Origin: Alphaproteobacteria bacterium
GTDB taxonomy: Bacteria > Pseudomonadota > Alphaproteobacteria > Thalassobaculales > Thalassobaculaceae
DNA length: 64,000 nt
Direction of reading: 5' to 3'
Assembly: GCA_022822665.1 (NCBI GenBank)
Contig: JAJEAR010000042.1
Location: 24,431-88,430, forward strand
Shown: piece by piece, positions 8,868-18,269 of the stretch
Numbering within the stretch: the first letter of the stretch is position 1
Layout of the letters: each line of letters opens with the position of its first letter
Notes under the pieces: generated by a model
The model's database searches: none
What the model was told of the DNA's origin: nothing
What the model saw: only the letters and a program-made list of their open reading frames with translations
Program-made: the position numbers and the translations under genes

Positions 8868-10166
8868 ATGGACAGGATCAGGATCCGAGGCGGCAATCGG
8901 TTGGTGGGGACTATTCCCGTGAGCGGCGCCAAGAACGCCGCTCTGCCGATTCTGGCCGCGAGTCTGCTGACGGGCGAACCGGTGCGGCTCGAGAATGTCC
9001 CGCGGCTGGCTGACATCGACTCGATGCTGGCCCTCATCGGCGAACTCGGGGCGACGGTCCGCCAGGCGGGTGCTCCGGGAGAACCCGGTCTGGAGATCGG
9101 TGTTCCCCGGGTAACCGCAACCGAGGCACCCTACGACATCGTGCGCAAGATGCGTGCATCGGTTCTCGTGCTCGGACCACTGGTCGGACGCTGCGGCCGG
9201 GCGCGGGTGTCGCTGCCGGGCGGATGTGCGATCGGGACCAGGCCGATCGACCTGCACCTGGCAGGACTGCGCAGGATGGGCGCGAGCATCGACCTGTCCG
9301 GCGGCTATGTCGAGGCGGTGCTGCCCCGGGGCGGTCGCCTGCACGGGGCCAGGCACGTCTTTCCCGCTCCTTCGGTCGGTGCCACCGAAAACCTGATGAT
9401 GGCGGCCGTGCTCGCGCGCGGTGAAAGCGAGCTGGTGAACGCCGCGCGGGAACCGGAAATCGTCGACCTCGCGGACTGTCTCGCCGCCATGGGCGCGCAG
9501 ATCGAGGGTGCTGGGACCGACGTGATCCGCATCAGCGGGCGCGAGTCGCTCGGTGGCGCCACGCACCGCATCACCGCTGACCGGATCGAGGCCGGAACCT
9601 ACGCGATTGCCGCATGCATCACCGGCGGGGAACTGGAACTGACCGGCATCCGGCCCGGCATGCTGGAGCGGGTTTTCGACACCCTTTCCACGGCGGGCGC
9701 GCGCATCGAAGCCGCGGCCGACCGTGTCCGGGTGACGGCGCCGGACACCCGCCCGCGCGCGGTCGACATCGTGACCGAGCCCTATCCCGGATTTCCGACC
9801 GACCTGCAGGCGCAGCTGATGGCGTGCATGACCATTGCCGACGGTTCGTCGCTCATCACCGAGACCATCTTCGAAAACCGGTTCATGCATGTCAGTGAAC
9901 TGGTACGCATGGGAGCTGACATCACGGTCCGGGACGGCTCGGCGCGGGTGCGCGGCGTTCCCGGCCTTGCCGGAGCCCCGGTGATGGCGACCGACCTGCG
10001 GGCGTCGGTGTCCCTTGTCCTGGCCGGTCTCGCGGCGAACGGGGAGACCACGATCAACCGTATCTACCACCTTGATCGTGGGTACGAACGCCTTGTCGGC
10101 AAGCTGGTTGCCTGCGGTGCGGTCATCGAACGCGAAACCGATGCCGACAGCGTGCAGGTGGCATGA
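8868..10166 (+). CDS. murA: UDP-N-acetylglucosamine 1-carboxyvinyltransferase
   Basis: First committed step of peptidoglycan synthesis: transfers enolpyruvate from PEP to UDP-GlcNAc in the cytosol. Visible landmarks are [10 protein letters not shown] (substrate-binding Lys/Asn), the catalytic Cys in [11 protein letters not shown] (about residue 120), which is the fosfomycin target, and G-F-P-T-D-L-Q-A-Q near the C-terminal half. 432 residues is normal length. Tandem ATGs at 8865/8868; the second sits four bases behind GGAAGGA and is preferred. It heads the housekeeping cluster and overlaps the next gene by 4 bp or so. Confidence 0.97.
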   Translation: MDRIRIRGGNRLVGTIPVSGAKNAALPILAASLLTGEPVRLENVPRLADIDSMLALIGELGATVRQAGAPGEPGLEIGVPRVTATEAPYDIVRKMRASVLVLGPLVGRCGRARVSLPGGCAIGTRPIDLHLAGLRRMGASIDLSGGYVEAVLPRGGRLHGARHVFPAPSVGATENLMMAAVLARGESELVNAAREPEIVDLADCLAAMGAQIEGAGTDVIRISGRESLGGATHRITADRIEAGTYAIAACITGGELELTGIRPGMLERVFDTLSTAGARIEAAADRVRVTAPDTRPRAVDIVTEPYPGFPTDLQAQLMACMTIADGSSLITETIFENRFMHVSELVRMGADITVRDGSARVRGVPGLAGAPVMATDLRASVSLVLAGLAANGETTINRIYHLDRGYERLVGKLVACGAVIERETDADSVQVA

Positions 10167-10639
10167 TGGCGACCGGGCGCATCGATCCGGGCCGCCGGTT
10201 CAGGGTCAGGGTCGAGTCCCCCGACGACCTGGAACTCGTGTCCACGCTGTTACAGGATGCGATCGTGCCGGTGCGCGAGATCGTCTACGAGCCGGCGAGC
10301 CGGCGGTTCGCCATGATGGTGCAGCGGTTTCGCTGGGAACTCGGGGAGGCTGCACCGGTCGGGGAGGACGACCCGGTTTCGGAACGGGTTCACTGCGCCG
10401 TTCTCATCAACGAGGTCGACGCCGCCCGAACCCGGGGTTTCGACATCACCGAGCGGGGACGGATCCTCGAACTGCTGTCCTGCAGCCTTGCCGACGACGG
10501 CCTGTACCTGTGTTTTGCCGGCGGCACGACCATCGGCCTGTCGATCCGCCGGCTTTCGTGCCTGGCGGAGGATGTCGGCGATTCCTGGCCGACCTGGTCC
10601 CGGCCCACCCATCCGGATGATGCCGATGAACGCGACTGA
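10163..10639 (+). CDS. DUF2948 family protein
   Basis: A 158-residue protein with [15 protein letters not shown] at the start and Q-R-F-R-W-E in the middle, the pattern of DUF2948, a family restricted mainly to alphaproteobacteria and encoded between murA and hisD. Function unknown. Its start overlaps the murA stop (ATGATG), and its end overlaps hisG by 14 bp, so translation is probably coupled along murA - DUF2948 - hisG. Confidence 0.85.
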   Translation: MMATGRIDPGRRFRVRVESPDDLELVSTLLQDAIVPVREIVYEPASRRFAMMVQRFRWELGEAAPVGEDDPVSERVHCAVLINEVDAARTRGFDITERGRILELLSCSLADDGLYLCFAGGTTIGLSIRRLSCLAEDVGDSWPTWSRPTHPDDADERD

Positions 10640-11288
10640 TCCCCTGGTGCTTGCCGTGCCGAAGGGCCGTATCCTGAAGGAGGTGGGCCCGCTGCTGTCC
10701 CGTGCAGGCATCGGGCCCGAGCCCGACTTCTTCGACGAGAATGCCCGTCAGCTCATGTTCCGGACCGACGACCCGGGCCTGACGATCATCCGCGTGCGCA
10801 GTTTCGACGTCGCGACCTTCGTCGCGTTCGGGGCCGCGCACCTGGCGGTGTGCGGCAGCGACGTGCTGATGGAATTCGACCATCCCGAGATCTACGCCCC
10901 GGTGGATCTCGAGGTCGGTCGCTGTCGCCTGTCGGTTGCGGAGCCGGAGGAACTGGCTGCGCGCGAGGACCCGAAACGCTGGAGCCACCTGCGCATCGCG
11001 ACCAAGTATCCGAAGGTGACCCGCAGGCACTTCGCCGCTCGCGGCGTGCAGGCCGAATGCGTCAAGCTCAACGGAGCTCTTGAACTCGCGCCGCGGCTTG
11101 GGCTGTGCCGGCGGATCGTCGACCTGGTACAGACCGGATCCACGCTCAGGGCAAACGGCCTGGTCGAGGTCGAACGGATCGCCGAGGTCAGTTCGCGACT
11201 GGCGGTCAACCGGGCGGCGCTGAAGACCCGGCCCGCCCTGGTCAACGACCTGATCGGCCGGTTCCGGGAGGTGGCCGTTGCCGCATAG
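10626..11288 (+). CDS. hisG: ATP phosphoribosyltransferase, short form
   Basis: First enzyme of histidine synthesis: ATP + PRPP to phosphoribosyl-ATP. Landmarks: A-V-P-K-G-R-I-L at the start, [15 protein letters not shown], and the PRPP loop region [13 protein letters not shown]. At 220 residues it lacks the C-terminal regulatory ACT-like domain of long HisG. Short HisG normally works in a hetero-octamer with HisZ; no hisZ is in the window. ATG at 10626 is favoured because the family begins a few residues before L-A-V-P-K-G. It is inserted between DUF2948 and hisD and overlaps hisD by 11 bp. Confidence 0.94.
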   Translation: MNATDPLVLAVPKGRILKEVGPLLSRAGIGPEPDFFDENARQLMFRTDDPGLTIIRVRSFDVATFVAFGAAHLAVCGSDVLMEFDHPEIYAPVDLEVGRCRLSVAEPEELAAREDPKRWSHLRIATKYPKVTRRHFAARGVQAECVKLNGALELAPRLGLCRRIVDLVQTGSTLRANGLVEVERIAEVSSRLAVNRAALKTRPALVNDLIGRFREVAVAA

Positions 11289-12579
11289 GCTCTCCACCCG
11301 GATGCCGGATTTCGAAAGCAGGTTCCGCAGCTTTCTCGACGCGCGCCGGGCAACCGACAGCGACGTGAGCGACGTTGCCGCCGCCATCATCGACGACGTG
11401 AGAACCCGGGGTGACGCCGCGCTTGCGGAGTACACCGAGCGCTTCGACCGCATTCGCCTCGAGCCGGAGTCGTTCCGGGTCACCGGTGCGGAGGTAGCCG
11501 CCGCGTGCGCGGCCTGCGATGCCGGCGAACTCGAGGCGCTCGAGATGGCGGCGCGGCGAATCGAGGCCTTTCACGCACGCCAGGTGCCCGGTGACCTTGA
11601 GTGGGAGGACGAGGAAGGGGTCGGGCTGGCCATGCGCTGGCGCCCGGTCGCCTCGGTCGGCCTCTACGTGCCAGGCGGCAGCGCGGCCTACCCCAGTTCC
11701 GTGCTGATGAATGCCATTCCCGCCCGGGTGGCCGGGGTGCCGCGCCGCGTGGTCACGGTGCCCGCGCCCGACGGCGAGATCAGGCCACTGGTGCTGGCGG
11801 CGGTCCACATGGCCGGGGTCAGCGAGATCTATCGACTCGGCGGTGCCCAGGCGGTGGCCGCGCTTGCCTACGGGACCCGGACCATCAAGCCGGTCGACAA
11901 GGTCGTCGGGCCGGGAAATGCCTATGTTGCCGCCGCCAAGCGGCTGGTGTTCGGACAGGTCGGGATCGACTCCATTGCCGGACCGTCGGAGATCCTGGTG
12001 GTGTCGGACGGCGACAGCGATCCGGCGTGGATCGCGATCGACATGCTCTCGCAGGCGGAGCATGCCGAGGATGCACAGGCGATCCTGGTCACCGACGACG
12101 AGGGTTTTGCCCGCCGTGTCGAGACCGCGATCGACGAGACGCTCGCTCGTCTTCCCCGGTCGGACATCGCAGCCGCGAGCTGGCGCGATCACGGGGCGGT
12201 GATCGTGGTCGGTTCCCTCGACGAGGCGCCGGGGCTTGTCGACCGGGTGGCACCGGAACACCTCGAACTCGCGGTGGCAGACCCGGCATGGTTCGCCGAG
12301 CGGATCGGCAACGCCGGCGCGGTGTTCCTCGGGCGTCACACTCCCGAAGCGATTGGCGACTACGTTGCCGGCCCCAACCACGTGCTGCCGACCGGCCGGA
12401 CCGCCCGGTTCTCGTCCGGCCTGTCGGTACTGGATTTCATGAAACGGACCAACACGATACGCTGTGACGCAGGAAGCCTGTCCCGGATCGGTCCGGCCGC
12501 CATGGTTCTGGCCGAGGCGGAAGGCCTGCATGCCCATGCCTGGTCCATCGCCTCGCGACTGGATGCGTGTGGGGACTGA
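11278..12579 (+). CDS. hisD: histidinol dehydrogenase
   Basis: Catalyses the last two oxidations of histidine synthesis (histidinol to histidine, NAD+, Zn2+). 433 residues. Landmarks: [24 protein letters not shown], and [10 protein letters not shown]; the Zn/catalytic region includes D-M-L-S-Q-A-E-H and A-P-E-H-L-E-L. The best start is a TTG at 11278 with GGGAGG seven bases upstream; the first in-frame ATG (11302) has no ribosome binding site. The start lies inside the end of hisG, which suggests coupled translation. Confidence 0.95.
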   Translation: MPHRLSTRMPDFESRFRSFLDARRATDSDVSDVAAAIIDDVRTRGDAALAEYTERFDRIRLEPESFRVTGAEVAAACAACDAGELEALEMAARRIEAFHARQVPGDLEWEDEEGVGLAMRWRPVASVGLYVPGGSAAYPSSVLMNAIPARVAGVPRRVVTVPAPDGEIRPLVLAAVHMAGVSEIYRLGGAQAVAALAYGTRTIKPVDKVVGPGNAYVAAAKRLVFGQVGIDSIAGPSEILVVSDGDSDPAWIAIDMLSQAEHAEDAQAILVTDDEGFARRVETAIDETLARLPRSDIAAASWRDHGAVIVVGSLDEAPGLVDRVAPEHLELAVADPAWFAERIGNAGAVFLGRHTPEAIGDYVAGPNHVLPTGRTARFSSGLSVLDFMKRTNTIRCDAGSLSRIGPAAMVLAEAEGLHAHAWSIASRLDACGD

Positions 12580-12603
12580 CCCGGTGTAGAGAGGACACGC
12601 AGC

Positions 12604-13128
12604 ATGACACGGCGTGCGCTCACCATGCCCGATGGCGTGCCGGATCCGTCGAACCAGAACACCGGGGGGCGGATCGTCCAGATCACGCTGAACGAACGTA
12701 CCGTCCTGCGGCGCAGTGCGGAGGTGGAACACGAGCGCGCGGTGGCGATCTACGACCTGATCGAGGAAAACAGGTTCTGTCCGGTCGGGGTGGAGGAGGC
12801 AAACTTCCACCTGCACCTTGCGATCGAGGAACGCCGGCTGCAGTTCGACATACGTACCATTGACGGGACCACGGTCGGCGATGTCACCCTGTCGATCGTA
12901 CCGTTCCGCGGTGTGGTGCGCGACTACTTCCACGTTTGCGAGAACTACTACGAGGCGATCCGCAACCTGTCGCCGTCGAAGATCGAGGCGATCGACGTGG
13001 GCCGGCGCGCGCTGCACGATGAAGGAGCCAGGATCCTGCTGGAGCGCCTCCATGGACAGGTCGCGATGGACTTCCAGACGGCGAGGCGCCTGTTCACCCT
13101 GATCTGCGTTCTGCACATTCGGGGTTGA
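12604..13128 (+). CDS. UPF0262 family protein
   Basis: A 174-residue protein with H-E-R-A-V-A-I-Y-D-L-I-E-E-N-R-F, P-F-R-G-V-V-R-D-Y-F-H-V-C-E-N-Y-Y and I-E-A-I-D-V-G-R-R-A-L-H-D-E-G, the conserved blocks of UPF0262, an uncharacterised alphaproteobacterial family normally encoded right after hisD. A purine-rich GAGAGGA lies nine bases ahead of the ATG. The stop overlaps the TTG start proposed for the next gene (TTGA). Function unknown. Confidence 0.87.
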   Translation: MTRRALTMPDGVPDPSNQNTGGRIVQITLNERTVLRRSAEVEHERAVAIYDLIEENRFCPVGVEEANFHLHLAIEERRLQFDIRTIDGTTVGDVTLSIVPFRGVVRDYFHVCENYYEAIRNLSPSKIEAIDVGRRALHDEGARILLERLHGQVAMDFQTARRLFTLICVLHIRG

Positions 13129-13595
13129 TTTTCGTCGTGACCGGGATCGGAGAGGCTCCGTCCCTGCCGCGACCCGGCGCGGCCCCGGGCGCGGTGCTCT
13201 TCGCCTGCGTGCAGAACTCGGTCCGCTCGCCGATGGCGGAGGCCATCCTCAAGCACCGGTGCGGAACCAGCATGTACGTGGATTCCTGCGGGATCAGGCA
13301 TGGAACCCTCGACCCTCTCGCGGTCGAGGTCCTGGCGGAACTGGGGATCGATCTTGCCGGGCACCGCCCGAAGACCTTCGACGAGATGGAGGACGGGTTC
13401 TTCGACCTCATCGTCTCGCTGTCGCCCGAGGCCCACCACCGGGCAACGGAACTGACCCGCACCATGGCCTGTGACATCGAGTACTGGCCGATCATCGACG
13501 TAACCATCTTCGAAGGCAGTCTCGAGATGCGGCGCGCCGGTTACCGGGAGGTGCGCGACGAGCTGATCCGCCGGATCGAGAAGCGGTTTCCGTAG
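13125..13595 (+). CDS. low-molecular-weight phosphotyrosine phosphatase family protein
   Basis: The P-loop C-x5-R-S reads C-V-Q-N-S-V-R-S, followed by P-M-A-E-A-I-L, as in low-molecular-weight phosphatases and arsenate reductases; the C-terminal Asp of the family is probably in W-P-I-I-D-V. Proteins of this type sit between UPF0262 and infA in many alphaproteobacteria. The family is biochemically mixed, so either protein-tyrosine phosphatase or arsenate reductase is possible; an ArsC-like role is not implied by the distant arsJ. The start is uncertain: TTG 13125 overlaps the previous stop, and a GTG at 13137 is the alternative; both precede an unconserved N-terminus. Confidence 0.78.
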   Translation: MIFVVTGIGEAPSLPRPGAAPGAVLFACVQNSVRSPMAEAILKHRCGTSMYVDSCGIRHGTLDPLAVEVLAELGIDLAGHRPKTFDEMEDGFFDLIVSLSPEAHHRATELTRTMACDIEYWPIIDVTIFEGSLEMRRAGYREVRDELIRRIEKRFP

Positions 13596-13690
13596 TCCGC
13601 GTGCGTCGTGTCGCCGGAACAAGCGGCTTGATTTTTTCCGTGCCGGGCTCCACCTTCGTGCCCGTCCGATCAACACAAACTGATGGTGCC

Positions 13691-13909
13691 ATGGCGAAAG
13701 AAGATGTCCTGGAAGTCTCGGGAACGGTTTCCGAACTGCTCCCGAATGCGATGTTCAGGGTCAAGCTGGACAACGAGCACGAGGTTCTGGCCCACACCAG
13801 CGGCAAGATGAGGAAAAACCGGATCCGGGTTCTTGCCGGCGACCGCGTCAATGTCGAAATGACGCCGTATGACCTGACCAAGGGTCGAATCACCTTCCGA
13901 TTCAAGTAA
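13691..13909 (+). CDS. infA: translation initiation factor IF-1
   Basis: Exactly 72 residues from ATG 13691, [13 protein letters not shown], an S1-like OB fold ending in G-R-I-T-F-R-F-K. It binds the A site of the 30S subunit with IF-2 and IF-3 during initiation. The open frame extends upstream to 13601, but IF-1 starts are invariant at M-A-K-E. Position between the phosphatase gene and maf is the standard alphaproteobacterial order. Confidence 0.98.
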   Translation: MAKEDVLEVSGTVSELLPNAMFRVKLDNEHEVLAHTSGKMRKNRIRVLAGDRVNVEMTPYDLTKGRITFRFK

Positions 13910-13936
13910 CGCAACCGGCATCCGGCGACCCTGCGC

Positions 13937-14560
13937 ATGACCCCCCGCGCGGTGCTTCGGCCGCGGTCCGGCCTGCGCTGCGTGCTGGCTTCGGCGTCGC
14001 CCCGCCGGCGCAACCTCTTGCAACAGATCGGGCTGGTTCCCGACCGGATCGACAGCCCCGACGTCGACGAGACCCCGTCCCGGGGCGAGGTGCCCCGGAC
14101 CTACGCCGCGCGCATGGCGGACGCCAAGGCCGACAACGTGGCGCCGCGGCACCCGGGCGCCTTCGTGCTCGCGGCCGATACAGTCGTCGCCTGCGGGCGC
14201 CGGATCCTGCCCAAGGCGCTCGAGCCGGACGAGGCACGGCTGTGCCTCGGCTTGTTGTCCGGGCGCCGTCACCGGGTTCTCGGTGCGGTCACGCTGGTGC
14301 GTCCCGACGGCGCCAGGCTCCGGCGTCTCGTTGCGACCCACGTGCGGTTCAAGCGCCTGTCCGCCGACGAACTTGACGTCTATCTCGCGGCCGGCGAATG
14401 GCGTGGCAAGGCCGGCGGCTACGCGATCCAGGGCATGGCAGCCGCCTGGGTCGCCTCGCTCAACGGGTCCTACAGTAACGTGGTCGGCCTGCCGCTCGCC
14501 GAGGTTTACGCCATGCTGGCCGGCAGCGGGTTTCGCTACCACGTCGCCGACCCGCCATGA
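13937..14560 (+). CDS. Maf-family nucleotide pyrophosphatase
   Basis: A 207-residue Maf/Ham1-fold protein: [12 protein letters not shown] at the start, V-L-A-A-D-T-V-V (catalytic Asp) and [10 protein letters not shown]. Family enzymes hydrolyse non-canonical or modified NTPs (dTTP/UTP/m7GTP types) to the monophosphate. Which Maf subgroup this is cannot be fixed by eye. The stop overlaps the start of the RNase E/G gene (ATGA). Confidence 0.9.
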   Translation: MTPRAVLRPRSGLRCVLASASPRRRNLLQQIGLVPDRIDSPDVDETPSRGEVPRTYAARMADAKADNVAPRHPGAFVLAADTVVACGRRILPKALEPDEARLCLGLLSGRRHRVLGAVTLVRPDGARLRRLVATHVRFKRLSADELDVYLAAGEWRGKAGGYAIQGMAAAWVASLNGSYSNVVGLPLAEVYAMLAGSGFRYHVADPP

Positions 14561-15819
14561 CGGCGCGCGAGATCCTGGTCGACAGGTCCGCCGCCGAAAC
14601 CCGGGTTGCGATCATCGAGGACGGACGGCTGCGGGAGTTGCTGGTCGAGCGCCTGTCGCGACCGTGGCGGCTGGGTCAGGTGGTGGTGGCACGGGTCACC
14701 GCGGTGCGGCGCGGCCAGTGCTTTCTCGACCTGGGCGGATGCGCCGGCGTGCTGGACCACACCCGCGGGAACCCGGTGCACGAGGGTGCCTCGCTCGCTG
14801 TCCAGGTTCGCTCCGAGGCCCGGCGCGGCAAGGCGGCGCGGGTGTCCACCGGCTTCGGTCTCGACGGGGAGTTGGTCTCGATCGTGCCCGGCCGTACCGG
14901 GACCAGCGTGTCGCGGCGCATCGTCGACACCGGCCAGCGCGAGGGGTTGCGCCGGGCCGTCGCGGACCTGGCGCCGGACGGAGCCGGCATCATTGTCCGC
15001 GCGACCGCCGGGCACCGCCGGTGCGCGGATGTGGCGGCCGACGCGCGCGCCGTGATCGACCGGCTGCTCAGGATACGCGGGTGGGCAGGCGGGGACCCGG
15101 TGGGAACCGTGCTCGATCCCGCTCCCGGGCCGGTGGCACGCTCGCGCCTGCGTGCGCCGTCAGCGGTTCTGCGCGAGGGACGCGACGGCGAGCTGTTCGA
15201 TGACTTCGGCGTCGAGGACGCGCTCGAACTCGCGCTGCGGCGGACCGTTGCCATGCCGGACGGGCTGCGGCTGGTGATCGAGGAGACCGAGGCGCTGAAC
15301 GCGATCGACATCGACATCTCCGACGGCGCCCTGACCACCGGCCGGGCCGCGGCGCTCGGTGCCGAACTCGCCTGGCAGGTCCGCCTGCGCCAGCTCGCCG
15401 GGCTGATCATGGTCGACGTGCCTCGGTCGCGCCGGGTCCGTGACCGGGTTGCGGGTGCGTTCGCCGCCGCCTTCGAGGGTGAGCCGGACGCTCCGGTGGT
15501 CCACGGCTGGACCCGGACCGGGGTTCTGGAAGTCACCCGGTCGCGTGGCCTGCCGACGCTGAACGAACTCTACACCGGCCCGGACGACGGCGTGCGCCCG
15601 AGTGCGGAGAGCGTCGCCTGTGACGTGCTGCGCCGCATGCCGGGCCGTGTCCGCGCCCTCGCGCACCCACGGGTCCGGTGCGCGCCCGAGGTGGCGGCGC
15701 TGATGGCCGGTTCCCTGCGCCCGGCCGTGGTCGAGGTTGCCCGGCGGCTCGGCTGCGAGCCCCGGTTCGAAGCGGTCTCCGGCCTGGCCCCCGGCGAGTG
15801 GTGGATCGACGGGGAGTGA
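14557..15819 (+). CDS. short ribonuclease E/G family protein, no Zn-link motif
   Basis: A 420-residue RNase E/G-type protein: N-terminal S1-like region ([11 protein letters not shown], about residues 40-115), then the RNase H/DNase I-like catalytic core. The two Mg2+ aspartates are kept: D251 in L-N-A-I-D-I-D and D287 in L-I-M-V-D-V. The family's Zn-link (C-P-x-C) that joins RNase E dimers is absent; the chain runs [11 protein letters not shown] at that place. It is therefore a reduced paralogue, not a full RNase E. Translationally coupled to maf (4-bp overlap) and followed directly by yacG. Single-strand endoribonuclease activity is likely, but its quaternary structure must differ. Confidence 0.84.
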   Translation: MTAREILVDRSAAETRVAIIEDGRLRELLVERLSRPWRLGQVVVARVTAVRRGQCFLDLGGCAGVLDHTRGNPVHEGASLAVQVRSEARRGKAARVSTGFGLDGELVSIVPGRTGTSVSRRIVDTGQREGLRRAVADLAPDGAGIIVRATAGHRRCADVAADARAVIDRLLRIRGWAGGDPVGTVLDPAPGPVARSRLRAPSAVLREGRDGELFDDFGVEDALELALRRTVAMPDGLRLVIEETEALNAIDIDISDGALTTGRAAALGAELAWQVRLRQLAGLIMVDVPRSRRVRDRVAGAFAAAFEGEPDAPVVHGWTRTGVLEVTRSRGLPTLNELYTGPDDGVRPSAESVACDVLRRMPGRVRALAHPRVRCAPEVAALMAGSLRPAVVEVARRLGCEPRFEAVSGLAPGEWWIDGE

Positions 15820-15827
15820 TTGAAGGC

Positions 15828-16016
15828 ATGGCGCGCGGCTGTCCGGAATGCGGGGCCGCGACGGTGCGGGCGCACCGCCCCTTCTGTTCCGCCCGCTGCA
15901 GCTTGCGGGATCTTGCCCGCTGGCTCGACGGGGAGTACCGGGTGCCGGCCGATCATCCTGACGGCATGACGGACTTTCCGGTGCCCGGGCCCGATGACGA
16001 TCCGCAGGCCGGCTGA
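15828..16016 (+). CDS. yacG: zinc-binding DNA gyrase inhibitor YacG
   Basis: A 62-residue protein with the complete YacG zinc finger C-P-E-C ... F-C-S-A-R-C (C-x2-C-x15-C-x3-C) and R-D-L-A-R-W-L-D-G-E-Y-R, then an acidic tail. E. coli YacG binds GyrB and blocks gyrase. The ATG at 15828, preceded by GAAGG, is eight bases after the RNase gene stop, so they form one operon. The larger open frame extending to 15678 overlaps the RNase gene and is not the start. Confidence 0.93.
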   Translation: MARGCPECGAATVRAHRPFCSARCSLRDLARWLDGEYRVPADHPDGMTDFPVPGPDDDPQAG

Positions 16017-16023
16017 CCGGTCC

Positions 16024-16932
16024 TCATCCGCGCCAGGGATGCACCTGCATCCAGTGCCGCGCAATGTCCATCCGACTGCAGATCCACACGTCGTCGAACT
16101 GCCGGACATGGTCGAGAAGGCGTGCCAGCCCCATGGCGCGCGCCGGATGTCCGGTCAGACGCATGTGCAGCCCGACCGACATCATCCGCGGGTGTGACCG
16201 GCCTTCCTCGCGCATGAAGTCGAACGCGTCCCGGCAGAAGGTGAAGAAGTCCTCTCCGGTGGAGAACCAGCCGCGGCCGAACTTGGAGTCGTTGTTGGTG
16301 AGCGTATACGGCACGACGAGGTGCGGCCGGTCCGCGACGGTCACCCAGTAGGGCAACTCGTCGTTGTACGCGTCGGAATCGTAGAGGAACCCGCCTTCCT
16401 CGACCAGCAGCCGGCGCGTATTCACGCTCGGTCCGGTGCGGCAGTACCAGCCGTAGGGACGTTCGCCGAGGGTGCTGGCAAGAGAGGCGACGGCACGGCG
16501 GATATGCTCGCGTTCGACGAATTCCGGCAGCTTGAAGTGTTCGATCCAGCGCCAGCCATGGCAGCAGATGTCGAGACCTGCCTCGCGGATCGCGCGGGCC
16601 GCTTCGGGATGGCGTTCGAGCGCCAGGGCACAGGCGAAAATGGTCACCGGCAGGTCGCGGTCGCGAAACAGCCGCAGCAGGCGCCAGAACCCGACCCGCG
16701 AGCCGTATTCGAACAGCGACTCCGCCGCGAGGTCACGGTCGCCATGCGGGATGATGGAGGATGGTGCTTCGGTCAGGCTGGCCTCGGAAAACCCGTCTCC
16801 GTCGTGCAGCGAGTATTCCGAGCCTTCCTCGTAGTTGATCACGAAGTTCAGCGCCAGCCGGGCGCCGTTCGGCCACTGCGGGTCCGGTGGCGACGCTCCG
16901 TAACCGACGAGATCTCGAGGCGTGAGTGTCAT
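16024..16932 (-). CDS. polysaccharide deacetylase-fold protein, PuuE allantoinase type
   Basis: A 302-residue NodB-fold protein of the PuuE class: N-F-V-I-N-Y-E-E-G-S-E-Y, F-E-Y-G-S-R-V-G-F-W-R-L-L-R, I-C-C-H-G-W-R-W-I, and G-W-Y-C-R-T-G-P-S. PuuE hydrolyses allantoin to allantoate without added metal; relatives act on other cyclic amides or sugars. Size and motifs fit PuuE well, but no other purine gene is nearby, so substrate is uncertain. Convergent with yacG (7-base gap) and upstream of the MFS gene's 3' end; the MFS gene may be the first gene of a two-gene unit. Confidence 0.82.
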   Translation of the reverse strand: MTLTPRDLVGYGASPPDPQWPNGARLALNFVINYEEGSEYSLHDGDGFSEASLTEAPSSIIPHGDRDLAAESLFEYGSRVGFWRLLRLFRDRDLPVTIFACALALERHPEAARAIREAGLDICCHGWRWIEHFKLPEFVEREHIRRAVASLASTLGERPYGWYCRTGPSVNTRRLLVEEGGFLYDSDAYNDELPYWVTVADRPHLVVPYTLTNNDSKFGRGWFSTGEDFFTFCRDAFDFMREEGRSHPRMMSVGLHMRLTGHPARAMGLARLLDHVRQFDDVWICSRMDIARHWMQVHPWRG

Positions 16933-16976
16933 GGCGCGGCTCCATGGAGTGCGGTCGGGGCACCCATGATACGGGG

Positions 16977-18137
16977 TCAGGTCCGCCCTGTCGCGCCGGC
17001 GTCACGTGGCAGTGTCGCGCAAAGGACTGATGCCAGCGCCATTGCCGCGCCACCGGCGAGGAAGACCGGTGTGTGGCTTCCGGTGCGGTTGAAGAGCTCG
17101 ACCAGCACCGGAGCGCCCAGCAGCTGGGCGGCGCCGACCGATACGGTCATCCAGCGCCACAGCGGCGTCATGGCGCCGCTGCCCATTACCTGCTGGGCGC
17201 GTCCGGCGATCACGGCGCTCGAGCCGGGCTGGGAGCCGAATACCAGCGAGGAAAACAGCAGCACGAGCCCGCCGGGAGCAAGGGCCGGGAGCGCGATGGA
17301 GGCCGAGAGCATGGCGAAGATCACGACCAGACCGGGGGTCAGCCCGATCCTGTCTGCGAGCCGGCCCCAGAGCAGGGTGCCGAGTACGGCGCCCGCACCG
17401 ACCAGGGTCCAGTGCAGGGCGCCATGGGACATCGGGTGGCCGAGTCCGCGCACGATGTAGTCCACCCAGTAGATCGAGTGCGGGATCAGCCCGACCGAGA
17501 ACAGGAACTGGGCGGCGACCAGTTTCCAGCCCTCCGCCGGAATCGGCACGCGGCGATCCGGGACGTGCGCCGCCTCGAGGCGTGGCGCCCCCGACCAGGC
17601 CCACAGCCCGATCCCGGTTGCGACCGCCCCCACCGCGGCTGCCCCCGCCCACCCGGCCGCGACACCCGCTGCAAGCAGGAACGGCAGGCCGACTGCGGAG
17701 AAGAAGATGCCGAGCCCGACACCGGAGAACGCGATGGATGTCGCCCGGGCAACCCGGTCGGGCGGTGCGAACCGGGTAACGTAGGAGATGCCGAGGATCA
17801 TCATCACCGCCACGACAATGCCGACCAGCAGACGCCAGGATGCAAGCCACAGGTACCCGAACGGCAGGATGCTGGCGACGAGCGACAGCAGGGACAGCAC
17901 CAGGCAGGTGCGCAGGACCGCGGCCTCGTGCCAGCGATGCCGCAGCCGGGCGGTGGCAATGGCGCCGATCACGTAGCCGGCGAGATTGAGCGCGCCCACC
18001 CGCCCGGTCTCGAACTCGGCCAGTTGTCCCGACTCGATCAGGACCGGGATCATCGGCGCATAGCCGAACCGCCCGATTCCCATGCCGACCAGAAGGCAGG
18101 CCTGGGCTCCAATCGCGTATCTCAGCCAGGTCGGCAT
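16977..18137 (-). CDS. MFS transporter, YbfB/YjiJ family
   Basis: A 386-residue, 12-helix carrier. It has G-M-G-I-G-R-F-G-Y-A-P-M-I-P in helix 1 and A-L-N-L-A-G-Y-V-I-G-A, the pattern of YbfB/YjiJ transporters, and W-V-D-Y-I-V-R-G-L-G in the second half. Substrate unknown. The PuuE-type gene follows 44 bases downstream on the same strand, so a cyclic amide or ureide is one guess. Divergent from the enolase-superfamily gene across about 130 bases. Confidence 0.84.
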   Translation of the reverse strand: MPTWLRYAIGAQACLLVGMGIGRFGYAPMIPVLIESGQLAEFETGRVGALNLAGYVIGAIATARLRHRWHEAAVLRTCLVLSLLSLVASILPFGYLWLASWRLLVGIVVAVMMILGISYVTRFAPPDRVARATSIAFSGVGLGIFFSAVGLPFLLAAGVAAGWAGAAAVGAVATGIGLWAWSGAPRLEAAHVPDRRVPIPAEGWKLVAAQFLFSVGLIPHSIYWVDYIVRGLGHPMSHGALHWTLVGAGAVLGTLLWGRLADRIGLTPGLVVIFAMLSASIALPALAPGGLVLLFSSLVFGSQPGSSAVIAGRAQQVMGSGAMTPLWRWMTVSVGAAQLLGAPVLVELFNRTGSHTPVFLAGGAAMALASVLCATLPRDAGATGRT

Positions 18138-18269
18138 GACGGGCGTGCGGTTACGATCACGGGATCCATCGCGGGTGATGACAGGCTGTCTTCAGCCGGC
18201 GCACAATGCCACCCGGTATGAAACCGGTCCACGGCGCGAGGGGCCGGTACGGCAACAGGGGACGGCCTG

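Noticed and set aside
8377..8868. 163-residue plus-strand frame upstream of murA
   Set aside because: Pro/Gly/Arg-rich product with no pattern; the overlapping 60-residue frame is the better candidate.
8241..10070. 609-residue minus-strand open frame
   Set aside because: Lies antisense to murA, which has all its catalytic residues; no motif in the minus product.
13125..13595. Arsenate reductase linked to arsJ
   Set aside because: It is 11 kb from arsJ and in the conserved housekeeping cluster; the family includes phosphatases, so a functional link is not supported.
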